From: Hahellaceae bacterium
GTDB lineage: Bacteria; Pseudomonadota; Gammaproteobacteria; Pseudomonadales; Oleiphilaceae
Direction of reading: 5' to 3'
DNA: 64,000 bases
NCBI GenBank assembly: GCA_024234575.1
Contig: JACKOB010000009.1
Location: forward strand, 1 to 64,000
Below, one piece after another: positions 9,549-18,237 of this stretch; positions within the stretch are counted from its first letter, which is position 1, and every line of letters starts with the position of its first letter. The notes beneath the pieces were generated by a model. It saw only the letters and a program-made list of their open reading frames with translations. It did no database searches and had not been told where the DNA came from. The position numbers were made by a program, and so were the translations under genes.

Positions 9549-10385
9549 TTATACAATTTCAAAGACCTCGTCCATTCGTCCCCACTCAAAATCTGTCATC
9601 AGCCTTTTTAATCTGCCTCTTACCCTTTTAAGGTTAAGATAGTGCCGAAAATTCGATTTTAGTGATGCACCTTTCTGCCTGGGCTGATCGGGGTCGATCT
9701 CCCAGGGGTGCATGTAAAAAATCCCCGGCTGGTTTTCAGCGCGATGAAACTTACGATACAGCATGCGCGATACAACATAAGGATAAAGGCGAAAATACCC
9801 TCCTCCAGACATTGGCACGTTGCGTGAGCCTATGTGTAAAGTGGTCATTGGTATCTCAATGAGCCCATTATCCATGGCGTATTTAAAGCGCGGCCAGTGG
9901 GGTACGCCATAAAGGTCATGCTTTACCGGGTACGTACTGGAACTATAGAGAAAACCGAGATCTTTTAGCTCGTCAAACACCCATTTATTGGTGTCATTGA
10001 CAGAAAAACTGGGGGCGCGGTAACCAATAATGGCTTTGCCGGTTAAGTCTTCGAGCAATTTTTTCGAGCGATCAACATCCTGCCGAAACTCTTCTCTGGT
10101 TTGCTCGGTTGCTTTGCCATGCATGTACCCGTGGCTGGCCACCTCGTGACCATTAGCCGCGATACGTTTGACCAGATCGGGAGCACGATCGGCTACCCAC
10201 CCCAGTGTAAAAAAGGTGGCTTTAACATTCATTTCGTCAAGTAATGCCAAGAGTGTATCGGTACTTTGTTCGACACGCAGTGGCATGTTGGCCCAGTCTT
10301 CCCGGCGAATATTTTTTTCAAAAGCGGCGACATGGAAGTAGTCTTCTACGTCAATCGTCATGGCGTTTTTAATTGCTAATGACAT
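9549..10385 (-). CDS. XrtA system polysaccharide deacetylase (NodB-like)
   Basis: The 278-residue protein has a NodB homology domain. TIDVEDYFHV near residue 10 supplies the catalytic Asp pair, HEVASHGYMH supplies the metal-binding His residues, and GYRAPSFSV is a third motif. DUF3473-like C-terminal residues (FYMHPWEIDPDQPRQ) match the exosortase-associated deacetylase family (TIGR03006 type). It is predicted to remove N-acetyl groups from amino sugars of the exopolysaccharide. No signal peptide is seen, so the site of action is unclear. The gene sits 9 bases downstream of wecB, and UDP-HexNAc chemistry there fits a deacetylase. Confidence 0.9.
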   Translation of the reverse strand: MSLAIKNAMTIDVEDYFHVAAFEKNIRREDWANMPLRVEQSTDTLLALLDEMNVKATFFTLGWVADRAPDLVKRIAANGHEVASHGYMHGKATEQTREEFRQDVDRSKKLLEDLTGKAIIGYRAPSFSVNDTNKWVFDELKDLGFLYSSSTYPVKHDLYGVPHWPRFKYAMDNGLIEIPMTTLHIGSRNVPMSGGGYFRLYPYVVSRMLYRKFHRAENQPGIFYMHPWEIDPDQPRQKGASLKSNFRHYLNLKRVRGRLKRLMTDFEWGRMDEVFEIV

Positions 10386-10394
10386 CGGCTCGGT

Positions 10395-11555
10395 CTATCC
10401 CTGTATTTTGTGTTTGCCTGATAAAAACCAGCGCTGAATATATTGAGCTATACGCACTGATGCCTCGCCATCCCATAATTCTGGGCGTCGTCCTGCCTTG
10501 CCTTTGCCTTCCATGATGTTTTTGAATTCGCTGAGCAACTTATCAGGATCAGTACCGACAATGGTATTGGTACCTTCGGTAACGGTGATCCAGCGCTCGG
10601 TGTTTTCTCGCATCGTCAGACAAGGTACTCCCAAGGCTGTAGTCTCTTCCTGAATGCCACCAGAGTCGGTTAATACGACGCAGGCATTGGCCATAAATGT
10701 AATGGAATCGAGATAGCCTACAGGTGGAGTGGTAAAGATATTCTTATGGGCTAACACATCGCTTAAACCAAACTTGTCGAGATTGCCTTTAGTGCGAGGA
10801 TGAACCGCAAAAATGATGGGGATTTCATTGGCAATTTTCGTGATGGCACCCAGCAGCTGCTGTAAAGTCTCTTTATGATCGACGTTTGAAGGTCGGTGCA
10901 GTGTTAGAAAGGCGAATTTACCGTTTTTTGCTGCAATAGCAGGCATCGCGTCTGAAATACCATTTATCGATAAGCTTTCTGCTAAAGAAGGTGCAATTTC
11001 TTTGTTTTTAAGCAGCGTATCGATCATTACGTTACCAGCAAAACTGATGCGGTCTTTACCAATGCCTTCAGCCTGCAGGTTTTCGTCCCCCAGTCTTTCG
11101 GTGGTAAACAATAATTGAGAAATCTGGTCAGTGAGCAGGCGGTTAACTTCTTCTGGCATCGCGATATCACGGCTGCGTAAACCCGCTTCGACATGGATGA
11201 CCGGTATGTGCATTTTTATGGCCACTAATGCGCAGGCGATTGTCGAGTTGACATCACCTACTACTAATAACGCATCGGGCTTGTGCTCGGCCAAAACTGG
11301 TTCAAATTTGAGCATGATATTAGCGGTTTGTTGTGCATGACTGCCGCCACGCACTTCCAGATCGATATCGGGTACAGGGATACCAAGCTGATCAAACAGC
11401 AATGTTTTCATCGCGTGATCATAATGCTGGCCGGTATGGAGCAGAATCGTAGAAATATCTGGCGTATGTTGCTTAAAAGCCTCGATGATGGGGGCGATTT
11501 TCATAAAATTTGGACGCGCACCCACAATGCACATAACTGTAAACTTTTCGTTCAT
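10395..11555 (-). CDS. wecB: UDP-N-acetylglucosamine 2-epimerase (non-hydrolysing)
   Basis: The 386-residue enzyme interconverts UDP-GlcNAc and UDP-ManNAc. Visible family motifs are GARPNFMKIAPI at the N-terminus, HTGQHYD, GDVNSTIACALVA, HVEAGLRS, LTLHRPSNVDH and SGGIQEETTALGVP. ATG at 11555 is chosen over the in-frame TTG three bases upstream because AGGAG lies about 6-7 bases before it. It is the first gene of the minus-strand exopolysaccharide operon and faces the export operon across a 478-base gap. With the TviB-like dehydrogenase it points to an amino-hexuronic acid or ManNAc in the polymer. Confidence 0.92.
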   Translation of the reverse strand: MNEKFTVMCIVGARPNFMKIAPIIEAFKQHTPDISTILLHTGQHYDHAMKTLLFDQLGIPVPDIDLEVRGGSHAQQTANIMLKFEPVLAEHKPDALLVVGDVNSTIACALVAIKMHIPVIHVEAGLRSRDIAMPEEVNRLLTDQISQLLFTTERLGDENLQAEGIGKDRISFAGNVMIDTLLKNKEIAPSLAESLSINGISDAMPAIAAKNGKFAFLTLHRPSNVDHKETLQQLLGAITKIANEIPIIFAVHPRTKGNLDKFGLSDVLAHKNIFTTPPVGYLDSITFMANACVVLTDSGGIQEETTALGVPCLTMRENTERWITVTEGTNTIVGTDPDKLLSEFKNIMEGKGKAGRRPELWDGEASVRIAQYIQRWFLSGKHKIQG

Positions 11556-12033
11556 CAACTGCTCCTTTCAACAAATGGCAACCCTGCATTCAGTGGGGTA
11601 AGTATAACAACATAAAATGGGCTACGCCTGCATAAAGCCATGTCGTTAATTAAAGTTCGCTAACGTGACCTGTAAATAGGACTTTGCTGTGCGAACCTGT
11701 GCTTTAATTCGCCATAATTAGCTACGAGAACGATTTGATTACCGCAGTGCGCAATTCTCTACTAATCTATTACCAAGAATCGAGCATTTCGGAATAGAAA
11801 AAACTATCGTTCTTTTCCCGACTATCGTCGCGATACTTCGTTACAATGGCAATCACGCGGGACATTGTCGTATATTTTTTTTAAAATAGAACCAGAAAAG
11901 CGATTGTTTTTAAGTAATTAGCTCCGAATTTGCAAAAGTTAACAAAATTAGTAAAAAAAATGGCGCTTTGTCATCGTAGACAACGTCATGGCCCCGTATA
12001 ATTGCGCAGCCTGGCTTCACTAAGGAAATAGCT
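11556..12033. promoter_or_regulatory. Divergent control region between the two exopolysaccharide operons
   Basis: This 478-base AT-rich gap must hold the promoters for both wecB and the export operon. A TATAAT box lies at 11997-12002, about 32 bases before the export-protein ATG. The nearest -35-like words (TTGTCA at 11968, TAGACA at 11977) give poor spacing of 23 or 14 bases. A short hairpin, TTGTC-GACAA, lies at 11968-11983. I looked for a sigma-54 GG-N10-GC element on both strands and found none with correct spacing. Long A/T tracts at 11870-11895 and 11950-11960 could bend DNA or bind nucleoid proteins. Activator-dependent control is inferred only from the weak -35. Confidence 0.45.
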
Positions 12034-12675
12034 ATGAACCTACTTCACCCGTTTCAAAAATACAGCGCACTGACTATTTGCCTGTTGGCTGTTGCCATCA
12101 GTGGATGTGCGCAGAAAAATATCTTACCCCAAGCTACGGTAAAGCCGTCTATTACCACGTCACCAGCAGACTATCGTTACCTGGTGGGTCCTTATGACAC
12201 CCTTAGCGTTTTTGTTTGGGGAAATGCCGAAATAAGTGGCACCTTTGAAGTACGCCCCGACGGCATGATCTCTACGTCATTAGTTGAAGATATTCAGGTG
12301 AGTGGAAAGACACCTACGCAAATTGCCAGAGATATCGAAAAAGCGCTGTCGGTGTATATCCGTGAACCAATTGTGACAGTGAGTGTCACCGAGTTTAACG
12401 GCCCGTTCAGTGAACAAGTCAGAGTAATTGGCGAAGCGGCCGATCCAAGAGCATTGCCTTATACAGAGAACCTGACATTGCTTGATGTCATGATTCAGGT
12501 AAATGGTCTGACCGATTTTGCTGCGGGTAACAGTGCAGTTTTATCGCGTATAGAGTCAGGTCAGTATAAAGAGTACCAATTGCGCATAGAAGATCTCGTT
12601 CAGGAAGGTGATGTCACAGCAAATGTTGATGTGTTGCCTGGTGATATTATTACGATCCCTGAAGCCTGGTTTTAA
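12034..12675 (+). CDS. XrtA/PEP-CTERM system exopolysaccharide export lipoprotein (Wza-like)
   Basis: The 213-residue protein has a lipoprotein signal, LLAVAISGC, with the lipidated Cys near residue 25. It is followed by a Poly_export domain (DYRYLVGPYDTLSVFVWGN) and an SLBB-like region ending in VLPGDIITIPEAWF. It is shorter than Wza and fits the TIGR03027-type export proteins of exosortase loci. It is expected to form the periplasmic or outer-membrane part of the secretion channel. AAGGAAA precedes the ATG at good spacing. It is the first gene of the plus-strand export operon, 64 bases before the chain-length gene. Confidence 0.92.
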   Translation: MNLLHPFQKYSALTICLLAVAISGCAQKNILPQATVKPSITTSPADYRYLVGPYDTLSVFVWGNAEISGTFEVRPDGMISTSLVEDIQVSGKTPTQIARDIEKALSVYIREPIVTVSVTEFNGPFSEQVRVIGEAADPRALPYTENLTLLDVMIQVNGLTDFAAGNSAVLSRIESGQYKEYQLRIEDLVQEGDVTANVDVLPGDIITIPEAWF

Positions 12676-12739
12676 TGGCTGATTTTAGTTTTTGCTTTTA
12701 GTTTGATTTGTCCCCCACCCCATGTAACAGAGGTTAACG

Positions 12740-14308
12740 ATGCAGGAGATAGTTGAAGAGATCATCAACTACTTGAAAGGAATCTGGCTCAAGAAGTTTT
12801 ATATAGCTCTGACTATGTGGGTGATATGCCCTGTGGGTTGGTACGTTGTCTTTAATATGCCAGATCATTTTGCGGCCAAAGCCCAGGTATACGTTGATAC
12901 CCAGTCTCTTTTGCGGCCTTTGCTGCGGGGGCTGGCAGTGCAACCCAATACAGATCATCAGGTTCAGCTGATTGTTCGTACATTAATGACCCGGCCTAAC
13001 CTCGAGAAAATTGCGCGCATGGCGGATCTCGATGTGCAGACGAAAAACAAAGACGAATACGAAAAAATGATCGATCGAGTAAAAGAAAACTTGTCGATTA
13101 CGGCGGCTGGCAGAGAAAACATCTATACCATTTCCTATAGGGGCGAAACCCCGGCCAAAACACGTGATGTGGTGCAAGCGGCACTGGATGTGTTTATTGA
13201 AAACACACTGGGTGAAACGCGCAGCGAGGCGGACAGTGCCGAGCAGTTTCTTGACAGGCAGATCAAAGAGTATGAAAACCGGCTGCTTGAAGACGAACGT
13301 CGTTTAACGGATTTTAAACAGCAGAATTCGAACCTTCTTGGGGTTAACGTTGGCGGTTACTACTCGACGCTTGACCAGAACAAGCAGCGCCTGGCTGAAT
13401 CAAGACTGCAACTAAGAGAAGTCGAGTCTCGTTTGGCATCTGCACGTTCTCAGCTAAAAGGCGAAGAGCCAACATTTGGTTTAATCCAGCAACGCACCAT
13501 GACCAATACAATCTCTACCCAGTATGATGGGCGCATCGAGCAGCTGAAGTCGCAGCTGGATGAATTATCGCTGAAGTATACCGAGAAGCACCCTAACATA
13601 ATGGAGTTAAAGCGTCGTATTGAAGACCTTGAAACCCAGAGAGCTGCCGAGATTAAAGCGGCTGTTGCGCAGCAACAAGGTGACCACCCTACTTTCGAAA
13701 ACCTTGATACCAATCCGGTTTATCAAGAGATGAAATTGAGTGTTACAAGGCTTGAGAACGAAAAAGTGTCTCTGGATGTGCGCGTTGCCGAATACGAAAG
13801 CAAAGTTCGGGAAATCGAAGAGAAGATTCACCTTATTCCAGAGATGGAATCGCAGCTGATATCGTTAAACCGCGGTTATGACATCACCAAGAATAAGTAC
13901 AACGAATTACTGACCCGTCGCGAACAGGCAAGACTGTCACAAAGTGCCGACTTAACCGCCGACGACATTCAGTTTAAGGTTGTTGATCCCCCGGTTGTAC
14001 CCCGCCAACCATCAGGCCCGAACCGCGTGTTGTTTTTAACCGTGGTGACGCTTTTTAGCATGATCGCAGGTGTTGGTATCGCTTTCGGACTTAGTCAGCT
14101 GAACCCTGTGGCCATATCGGGTTCACAGTTAACCCGCGTTACCGGCTACCCCGTATTTGGCACCATTTCATCCATTGACCTGGTGGATGCAAGCAACAAA
14201 GACCGGCTGTACACCATTTTATTTGCCGGGGCGGTGGCAGCTGCCGTGATAATTTATTTTGTTTTGGTTGGCATACAGCTTAATGCCGGCTTTTCGATTG
14301 GCCAATAG
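12740..14308 (+). CDS. XrtA system polysaccharide chain-length determinant (Wzz-like)
   Basis: The 522-residue polysaccharide co-polymerase has an N-terminal Wzz domain after a first membrane helix (about residues 18-38) and a long periplasmic coiled-coil region (about 160-400, many E/Q/R/L heptads). A PRQPSGPNRV proline-rich motif precedes the second helix (about 435-455), and there is a further hydrophobic segment near the C-terminus (about 495-515). It fits TIGR03007-type proteins. It has no fused kinase domain; the kinase is the next gene, 11 bases downstream. The inferred role is control of polymer length and a bridge from inner membrane to export lipoprotein. Confidence 0.93.
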   Translation: MQEIVEEIINYLKGIWLKKFYIALTMWVICPVGWYVVFNMPDHFAAKAQVYVDTQSLLRPLLRGLAVQPNTDHQVQLIVRTLMTRPNLEKIARMADLDVQTKNKDEYEKMIDRVKENLSITAAGRENIYTISYRGETPAKTRDVVQAALDVFIENTLGETRSEADSAEQFLDRQIKEYENRLLEDERRLTDFKQQNSNLLGVNVGGYYSTLDQNKQRLAESRLQLREVESRLASARSQLKGEEPTFGLIQQRTMTNTISTQYDGRIEQLKSQLDELSLKYTEKHPNIMELKRRIEDLETQRAAEIKAAVAQQQGDHPTFENLDTNPVYQEMKLSVTRLENEKVSLDVRVAEYESKVREIEEKIHLIPEMESQLISLNRGYDITKNKYNELLTRREQARLSQSADLTADDIQFKVVDPPVVPRQPSGPNRVLFLTVVTLFSMIAGVGIAFGLSQLNPVAISGSQLTRVTGYPVFGTISSIDLVDASNKDRLYTILFAGAVAAAVIIYFVLVGIQLNAGFSIGQ

Positions 14309-14319
14309 AGGAAGTTGAA

Positions 14320-15417
14320 ATGAGTACGATTGAAAAAGCTATGGCCAAACTTGCTGGGAAGCAGCCAGAAGGTGACGATAAGAAGCTGGTTACGGAAGAA
14401 TCGCTGGAAGTTCAGGCTGAAAGTATCAGCCAAACAGAAGCGCCTTCAGAGACGATTGTTGCTAAAGAAGCTAATACTGATGCTGCTAATGTAAAGGCCG
14501 CAGACGCGGCTAAAGCAGAGGTGAAGGCACCGGCTGATGATGTACCTGTGGCACAACCAGACGCTAAAAAGCTGCCAGTAGCCGACACACCTTTAGCAAG
14601 TGCAGAGGAAGAATCAGACAGTCCAGAGACATTGATTGTTAGCAATCAGCAAACAAAACAGGCGAGTCCTGCTAAGGAAGACCTGTCGACCAAATATGCC
14701 GAACTGGATGTCACTTACCTTAATCGTAAAGGGTACATAAGCAAGCAAAGTGACAACAAGCTCGTTAAAGAGCAGTTCCGTGCGGTGAAACGTAAGTTAC
14801 TGAACAATGCTTTCGGGGCACTGTCATCCACATTGAACAACCCTAATCTGATCATCGTATCCAGCTGTAATCCTCACGAAGGGAAAACATTTTCGTCAAT
14901 CAATCTGGCGCTCAACATTGCTTTGGAAAGAGACAAAACCGTTTTATTGGTCGATGCGGACGTCGTCAGGCCAAGTATTGTTCGTGAATTAGGCGTAACA
15001 GTTGATGCCGGGTTAACAGAGTATTTATCTGGTCAGGTGGAAGATGTTTCTGAAATTATCTACAACACGAATATAGATAACTTTAAGTTTATTCCTGCAG
15101 GGAAACCGCACGATCTCTCGACAGAATTGTTAGCCTCAGAAAAAATGATCGCCCTTACCCAAGAGCTTGCCACCCGGTATTCTGACCGGGTAGTGATATT
15201 TGACGCGCCACCGTTACTAGGGGTGAATGAGACGCACGTTATGGCGAATCATGTTGGCCAGGCGGTGGTGGTCGTGGAAGAAAGTAAAACAAGGCTAAAC
15301 GATATCAAAGCAGCCGTAGCGCAATTAGACGAAAATCTTGCTATTGGATTTTTAGTGAACAAGTCAAAGCGAGGTTGGCGGGATTATTACGGGTATGGCT
15401 ACTACCGCCGCGACTAA
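14320..15417 (+). CDS. XrtA-associated tyrosine autokinase (CpsD/BY-kinase type)
   Basis: The 365-residue protein has a low-complexity Ala/Glu/Lys-rich segment at about 25-120 and then a bacterial tyrosine kinase domain. The Walker A-like sequence is CNPHEGKTFSS (near 183-193), Walker A' is VLLVDADVVRPS (near 208-219) and Walker B is VVIFDAPPLLG (near 291-301). The C-terminus is tyrosine-rich (YYGYGYYRRD), the usual autophosphorylation cluster. It is expected to pair with the Wzz-like protein encoded just upstream and gate polymerisation by cycles of phosphorylation. Its 3' end overlaps a longer, unlikely frame of the next gene. The assignment to the TIGR03018-type subfamily is by context and motif. 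Confidence 0.92.
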   Translation: MSTIEKAMAKLAGKQPEGDDKKLVTEESLEVQAESISQTEAPSETIVAKEANTDAANVKAADAAKAEVKAPADDVPVAQPDAKKLPVADTPLASAEEESDSPETLIVSNQQTKQASPAKEDLSTKYAELDVTYLNRKGYISKQSDNKLVKEQFRAVKRKLLNNAFGALSSTLNNPNLIIVSSCNPHEGKTFSSINLALNIALERDKTVLLVDADVVRPSIVRELGVTVDAGLTEYLSGQVEDVSEIIYNTNIDNFKFIPAGKPHDLSTELLASEKMIALTQELATRYSDRVVIFDAPPLLGVNETHVMANHVGQAVVVVEESKTRLNDIKAAVAQLDENLAIGFLVNKSKRGWRDYYGYGYYRRD

Positions 15418-15475
15418 ACGCCTATCGCGAGAGCGCTCTACTTTGAAAAAGAAATTATCAGACACCAGGAAGCTC

Positions 15476-17041
15476 ATGAAACTGTCTCGCCAAACTGTCA
15501 GATTCAGCGCCATTGCCGGTTGCGCCTTGTTGCAACTAAGCCCGGCGTTGCAGGCCTCCCCAAAAATGGATTTAAGCCTTACGATCTCTGAGTTTTATTC
15601 AGATAATGTGGGGCAAGATGAAACTAACGAAGACGATTCATTTATCACAGAAGTGAATCCGGGTATTTCTATTGCTGATCAGGGCGCGGTAACTGATTAC
15701 AACCTGCACTATGACTATCGCTTTCTTGAGTATAGTAACGACGATTACGAAAGACGAAAAGAGCACAACCTTGATGCAAGAATCAACCGGTCCGAGTTTG
15801 ATAATACGGTTAAATTAACCGCGGATGCACGTGTATTCAACAGTGAAGTTAACACGTCGGACAGTACCATAGGTGGTGGAATTACCGGTGACTCCCGCGT
15901 ACAAACCATTGCTTACGGTGCAGGAGCATCTTATCAATCTGGTTTACGTCAGTGGCACGACACAAAACTATCCGCCAGCGTTCGTCATACCGAATCCGAT
16001 AATGATTTAACGGATATTGATTATTACCAGGCAGATTTCACTTTTAAAGAAGGTTCTCGTCCAGATAACTTTTACTGGACCGCAACCGGCAACACCTTTG
16101 AGGATACTGCCGATAATTCCAGCCAATTAGGTTTTGGACGCCTTGGCCTAAGGTTTTTAGGTGATTTCTCTGTTTTCGGACAAGCGCAGTACGAAGAAAA
16201 CGTTGCTGAAAACAGTTATAACTTTACTACGTCTAATTGGGGTGCGGGAGTGCAACTGCAGCGCCCTAATACACGTATTGCCGTTGCCTATAATAAGGTT
16301 GAAAAAGGCGACAACGAAGACTTTACCAGCGTTGATTTATCCTGGACACCAACAGTGCGCACAAGTCTTAGTGCTTATTATACGTACCGTTTTTTTGGTG
16401 AGTCTTACAACCTGGACTTTACCCATCGAACAAGCAAGCTGCGCAACAGCCTGACTTATCGCGACTCGGTAACCAGTTTTGCCCAGGAAGGTGCATCAAG
16501 TGCTTTTGGCTTTCTGGTGTGTCCGCAAGGCAGCGCGGATGCCTCATCTTGTTTCGTACCAGAAAGTTTAAACCAGCCATTGGAGCCGGGGTTTGAGTTA
16601 GTTGGAATTCAGCTGGAAACCATCGATATTAGTGAAGACCAAACACTTAACCGGACACTTAACTACACTTCAGCCTACTCTCACGGAAAGTCTACGATAA
16701 CTGCCGGCTTTTTCTGGAATCGTAGTAAAAGACTTAATGATCAAGACTTTGTTGATAAAGACTATGACAAAGAGCTTGGTGCCACACTGGCGTGGGCGTG
16801 GAAAATCGGTGTCAGAACAGATTTTACGCTTAGCGGCCTTTACCGCACCACCGAAACAGATACCGGCACACCTGCAGAAATTCTTGCAGATGAATACAGT
16901 ACCCGCTGGACGCTTAACAGAAAGTTTACGCAAAAAATTTCTGGGGCGATCAGTTACACGTTTTTAGATAGAGACTCTGACGCATTATTGGATAGTTATA
17001 CAGAGCATCGAATTGGTATTTCGGGTATTGCTCGGTTTTAG
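15476..17041 (+). CDS. PEP-CTERM system-associated outer-membrane beta-barrel protein (TIGR03016 type)
   Basis: The frame is open from an ATG at 15395 inside the kinase gene, but ATG at 15476 is preferred. It is preceded by AGGAAG about 5 bases upstream and begins MKLSRQTVRFSAIAGC, a proper signal peptide with likely cleavage after PALQA. The mature part (about 490 residues) is made of alternating hydrophobic strands with aromatic girdles (for example YNLHYDYRFLEY) and ends in GISGIARF, a terminal Phe as in outer-membrane barrels. It probably forms the outer-membrane pore or anchor for exopolysaccharide export. The gene lies between the kinase and the ATPase. Confidence 0.9.
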   Translation: MKLSRQTVRFSAIAGCALLQLSPALQASPKMDLSLTISEFYSDNVGQDETNEDDSFITEVNPGISIADQGAVTDYNLHYDYRFLEYSNDDYERRKEHNLDARINRSEFDNTVKLTADARVFNSEVNTSDSTIGGGITGDSRVQTIAYGAGASYQSGLRQWHDTKLSASVRHTESDNDLTDIDYYQADFTFKEGSRPDNFYWTATGNTFEDTADNSSQLGFGRLGLRFLGDFSVFGQAQYEENVAENSYNFTTSNWGAGVQLQRPNTRIAVAYNKVEKGDNEDFTSVDLSWTPTVRTSLSAYYTYRFFGESYNLDFTHRTSKLRNSLTYRDSVTSFAQEGASSAFGFLVCPQGSADASSCFVPESLNQPLEPGFELVGIQLETIDISEDQTLNRTLNYTSAYSHGKSTITAGFFWNRSKRLNDQDFVDKDYDKELGATLAWAWKIGVRTDFTLSGLYRTTETDTGTPAEILADEYSTRWTLNRKFTQKISGAISYTFLDRDSDALLDSYTEHRIGISGIARF

Positions 17042-17132
17042 ATGCCCGGTTAGAAATGAAACAAGAATTACGTAGCTATAAATAAATTACAATCAGCTGA
17101 ACCAACAAATATATCACCCAGGAATTATTAGG

Positions 17133-18170
17133 ATGTACGAAGCGCATTTCGGATTTAGTGCAAAACCGTTTCAGCTAACCCCGGACCCTCGTTTTTTTTA
17201 TGCCAGTGCCTGCCATAAAAAGGCGCTCTATTATTTACAATACGGATTACACCAGGGCGAAGGCTTTATTGTTATTACCGGGCCTATCGGTACAGGCAAG
17301 TCTACGCTGGCGAGTAATTTGCTTGACTCACTGGATTCGCAAAAAATTGTTGCCAGTCAGGTTTCGGTTTCAAACCTTAACCCGCGGGAGTTACTGGAAC
17401 ATATCGCTAATGCCTTCGGCGTTCGTACAGAAGGCGATAGCAAAGCGCAGATTATTAAAGAGATTGAACAGTATTTGTTCACCCTTAACCGGCAAAATAA
17501 ACGCGCTTTACTGATCATCGACGAGGCGCAAAACCTTTCCCATGAATCTCTGGAAGAATTGCGACTGCTGTCGAACTACCAGGTGAATAACAAGCCTCTC
17601 CTGCAAACCTTTTTACTCGGCCAGGAAGAGCTGCGTGAGCATATGCAGCATCCTAGCATGCTGCAGTTTCAACAGCGCGTGATAGCTAGTTTCCACCTGA
17701 GAGCGCTTACCGATAGTGAAGTCAAACAGTATGTGATGCACAGGCTTTTACATGTTGGCTGGACGGACAAGCCCGCTTTTACCGAGCAGGCACTGACGAA
17801 GCTTTTTACTTATACACACGGCATTCCCCGCCGGATCAATATATTTATGGATCGAACGTTATTGATGGCTTTTCTTGAAAACAAGGAGCTGATTGATAGC
17901 AAAGTGATCGAAAGTATTGGCGAAGAGCTTAAAGAAGAGTTTAAAAACGAAAGTGAGCCTAACGGTGTGCAGAGTGGCGGTGCGAATAAAACATCGAAGG
18001 GCAATACATTCTCGCATACAGGTATCAGCAAAGATGACTTGCAGGAATTGGTTCAGGATCTAAATGAAATTCTGGAAAGCGCGCTTGAACAAAAAATTGC
18101 CTACACAAAATTTATCGACACGCTGATTGCCAAGCGAAGAATGTTAAGAGACGTACTTAAAAACAGTTAA
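17133..18170 (+). CDS. XrtA/PEP-CTERM system-associated ATPase (ExeA/GspA-like AAA)
   Basis: The 345-residue cytoplasmic protein starts MYEAHFGFSAKPFQLTPDPR, typical of ExeA-like AAA proteins. Walker A is GPIGTGKSTLAS near residue 50 and Walker B is ALLIIDEAQNLS near 128. RRINIFMDRTLLMAF is a sensor-2-like region, and the C-terminal 80 residues are charged and helical. It matches the TIGR03015-type ATPases found in exosortase A loci. The role is inferred as energising or assembling the export apparatus. It is the last gene of the plus-strand operon and is followed at once by a bidirectional hairpin. Confidence 0.92.
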   Translation: MYEAHFGFSAKPFQLTPDPRFFYASACHKKALYYLQYGLHQGEGFIVITGPIGTGKSTLASNLLDSLDSQKIVASQVSVSNLNPRELLEHIANAFGVRTEGDSKAQIIKEIEQYLFTLNRQNKRALLIIDEAQNLSHESLEELRLLSNYQVNNKPLLQTFLLGQEELREHMQHPSMLQFQQRVIASFHLRALTDSEVKQYVMHRLLHVGWTDKPAFTEQALTKLFTYTHGIPRRINIFMDRTLLMAFLENKELIDSKVIESIGEELKEEFKNESEPNGVQSGGANKTSKGNTFSHTGISKDDLQELVQDLNEILESALEQKIAYTKFIDTLIAKRRMLRDVLKNS

Positions 18171-18173
18171 AAA

Positions 18174-18210
18174 GCAAAATCAGGGCGTTAACCCGCCCTG
18201 ATTATTTTGC
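18174..18210. terminator. Bidirectional intrinsic terminator between convergent genes
   Basis: A 10-bp perfect stem, AATCAGGGCG/CGCCCTGATT (18178-18203, loop TTAACC), is extended by GCAAAA/TTTTGC arms. The A-rich left and T-rich right flanks allow termination in both directions. It lies between the ATPase gene and the converging sugar transferase gene. Confidence 0.85.
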
Positions 18211-18237
18211 AATATCTCTCTGTTAGAAACGCATTGA

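Noticed and set aside
11556..12033. Sigma-54 promoter for the export operon
   Set aside because: TGGCCC...TTGC at 11990-12005 has GG-to-GC spacing of 12 instead of 10.
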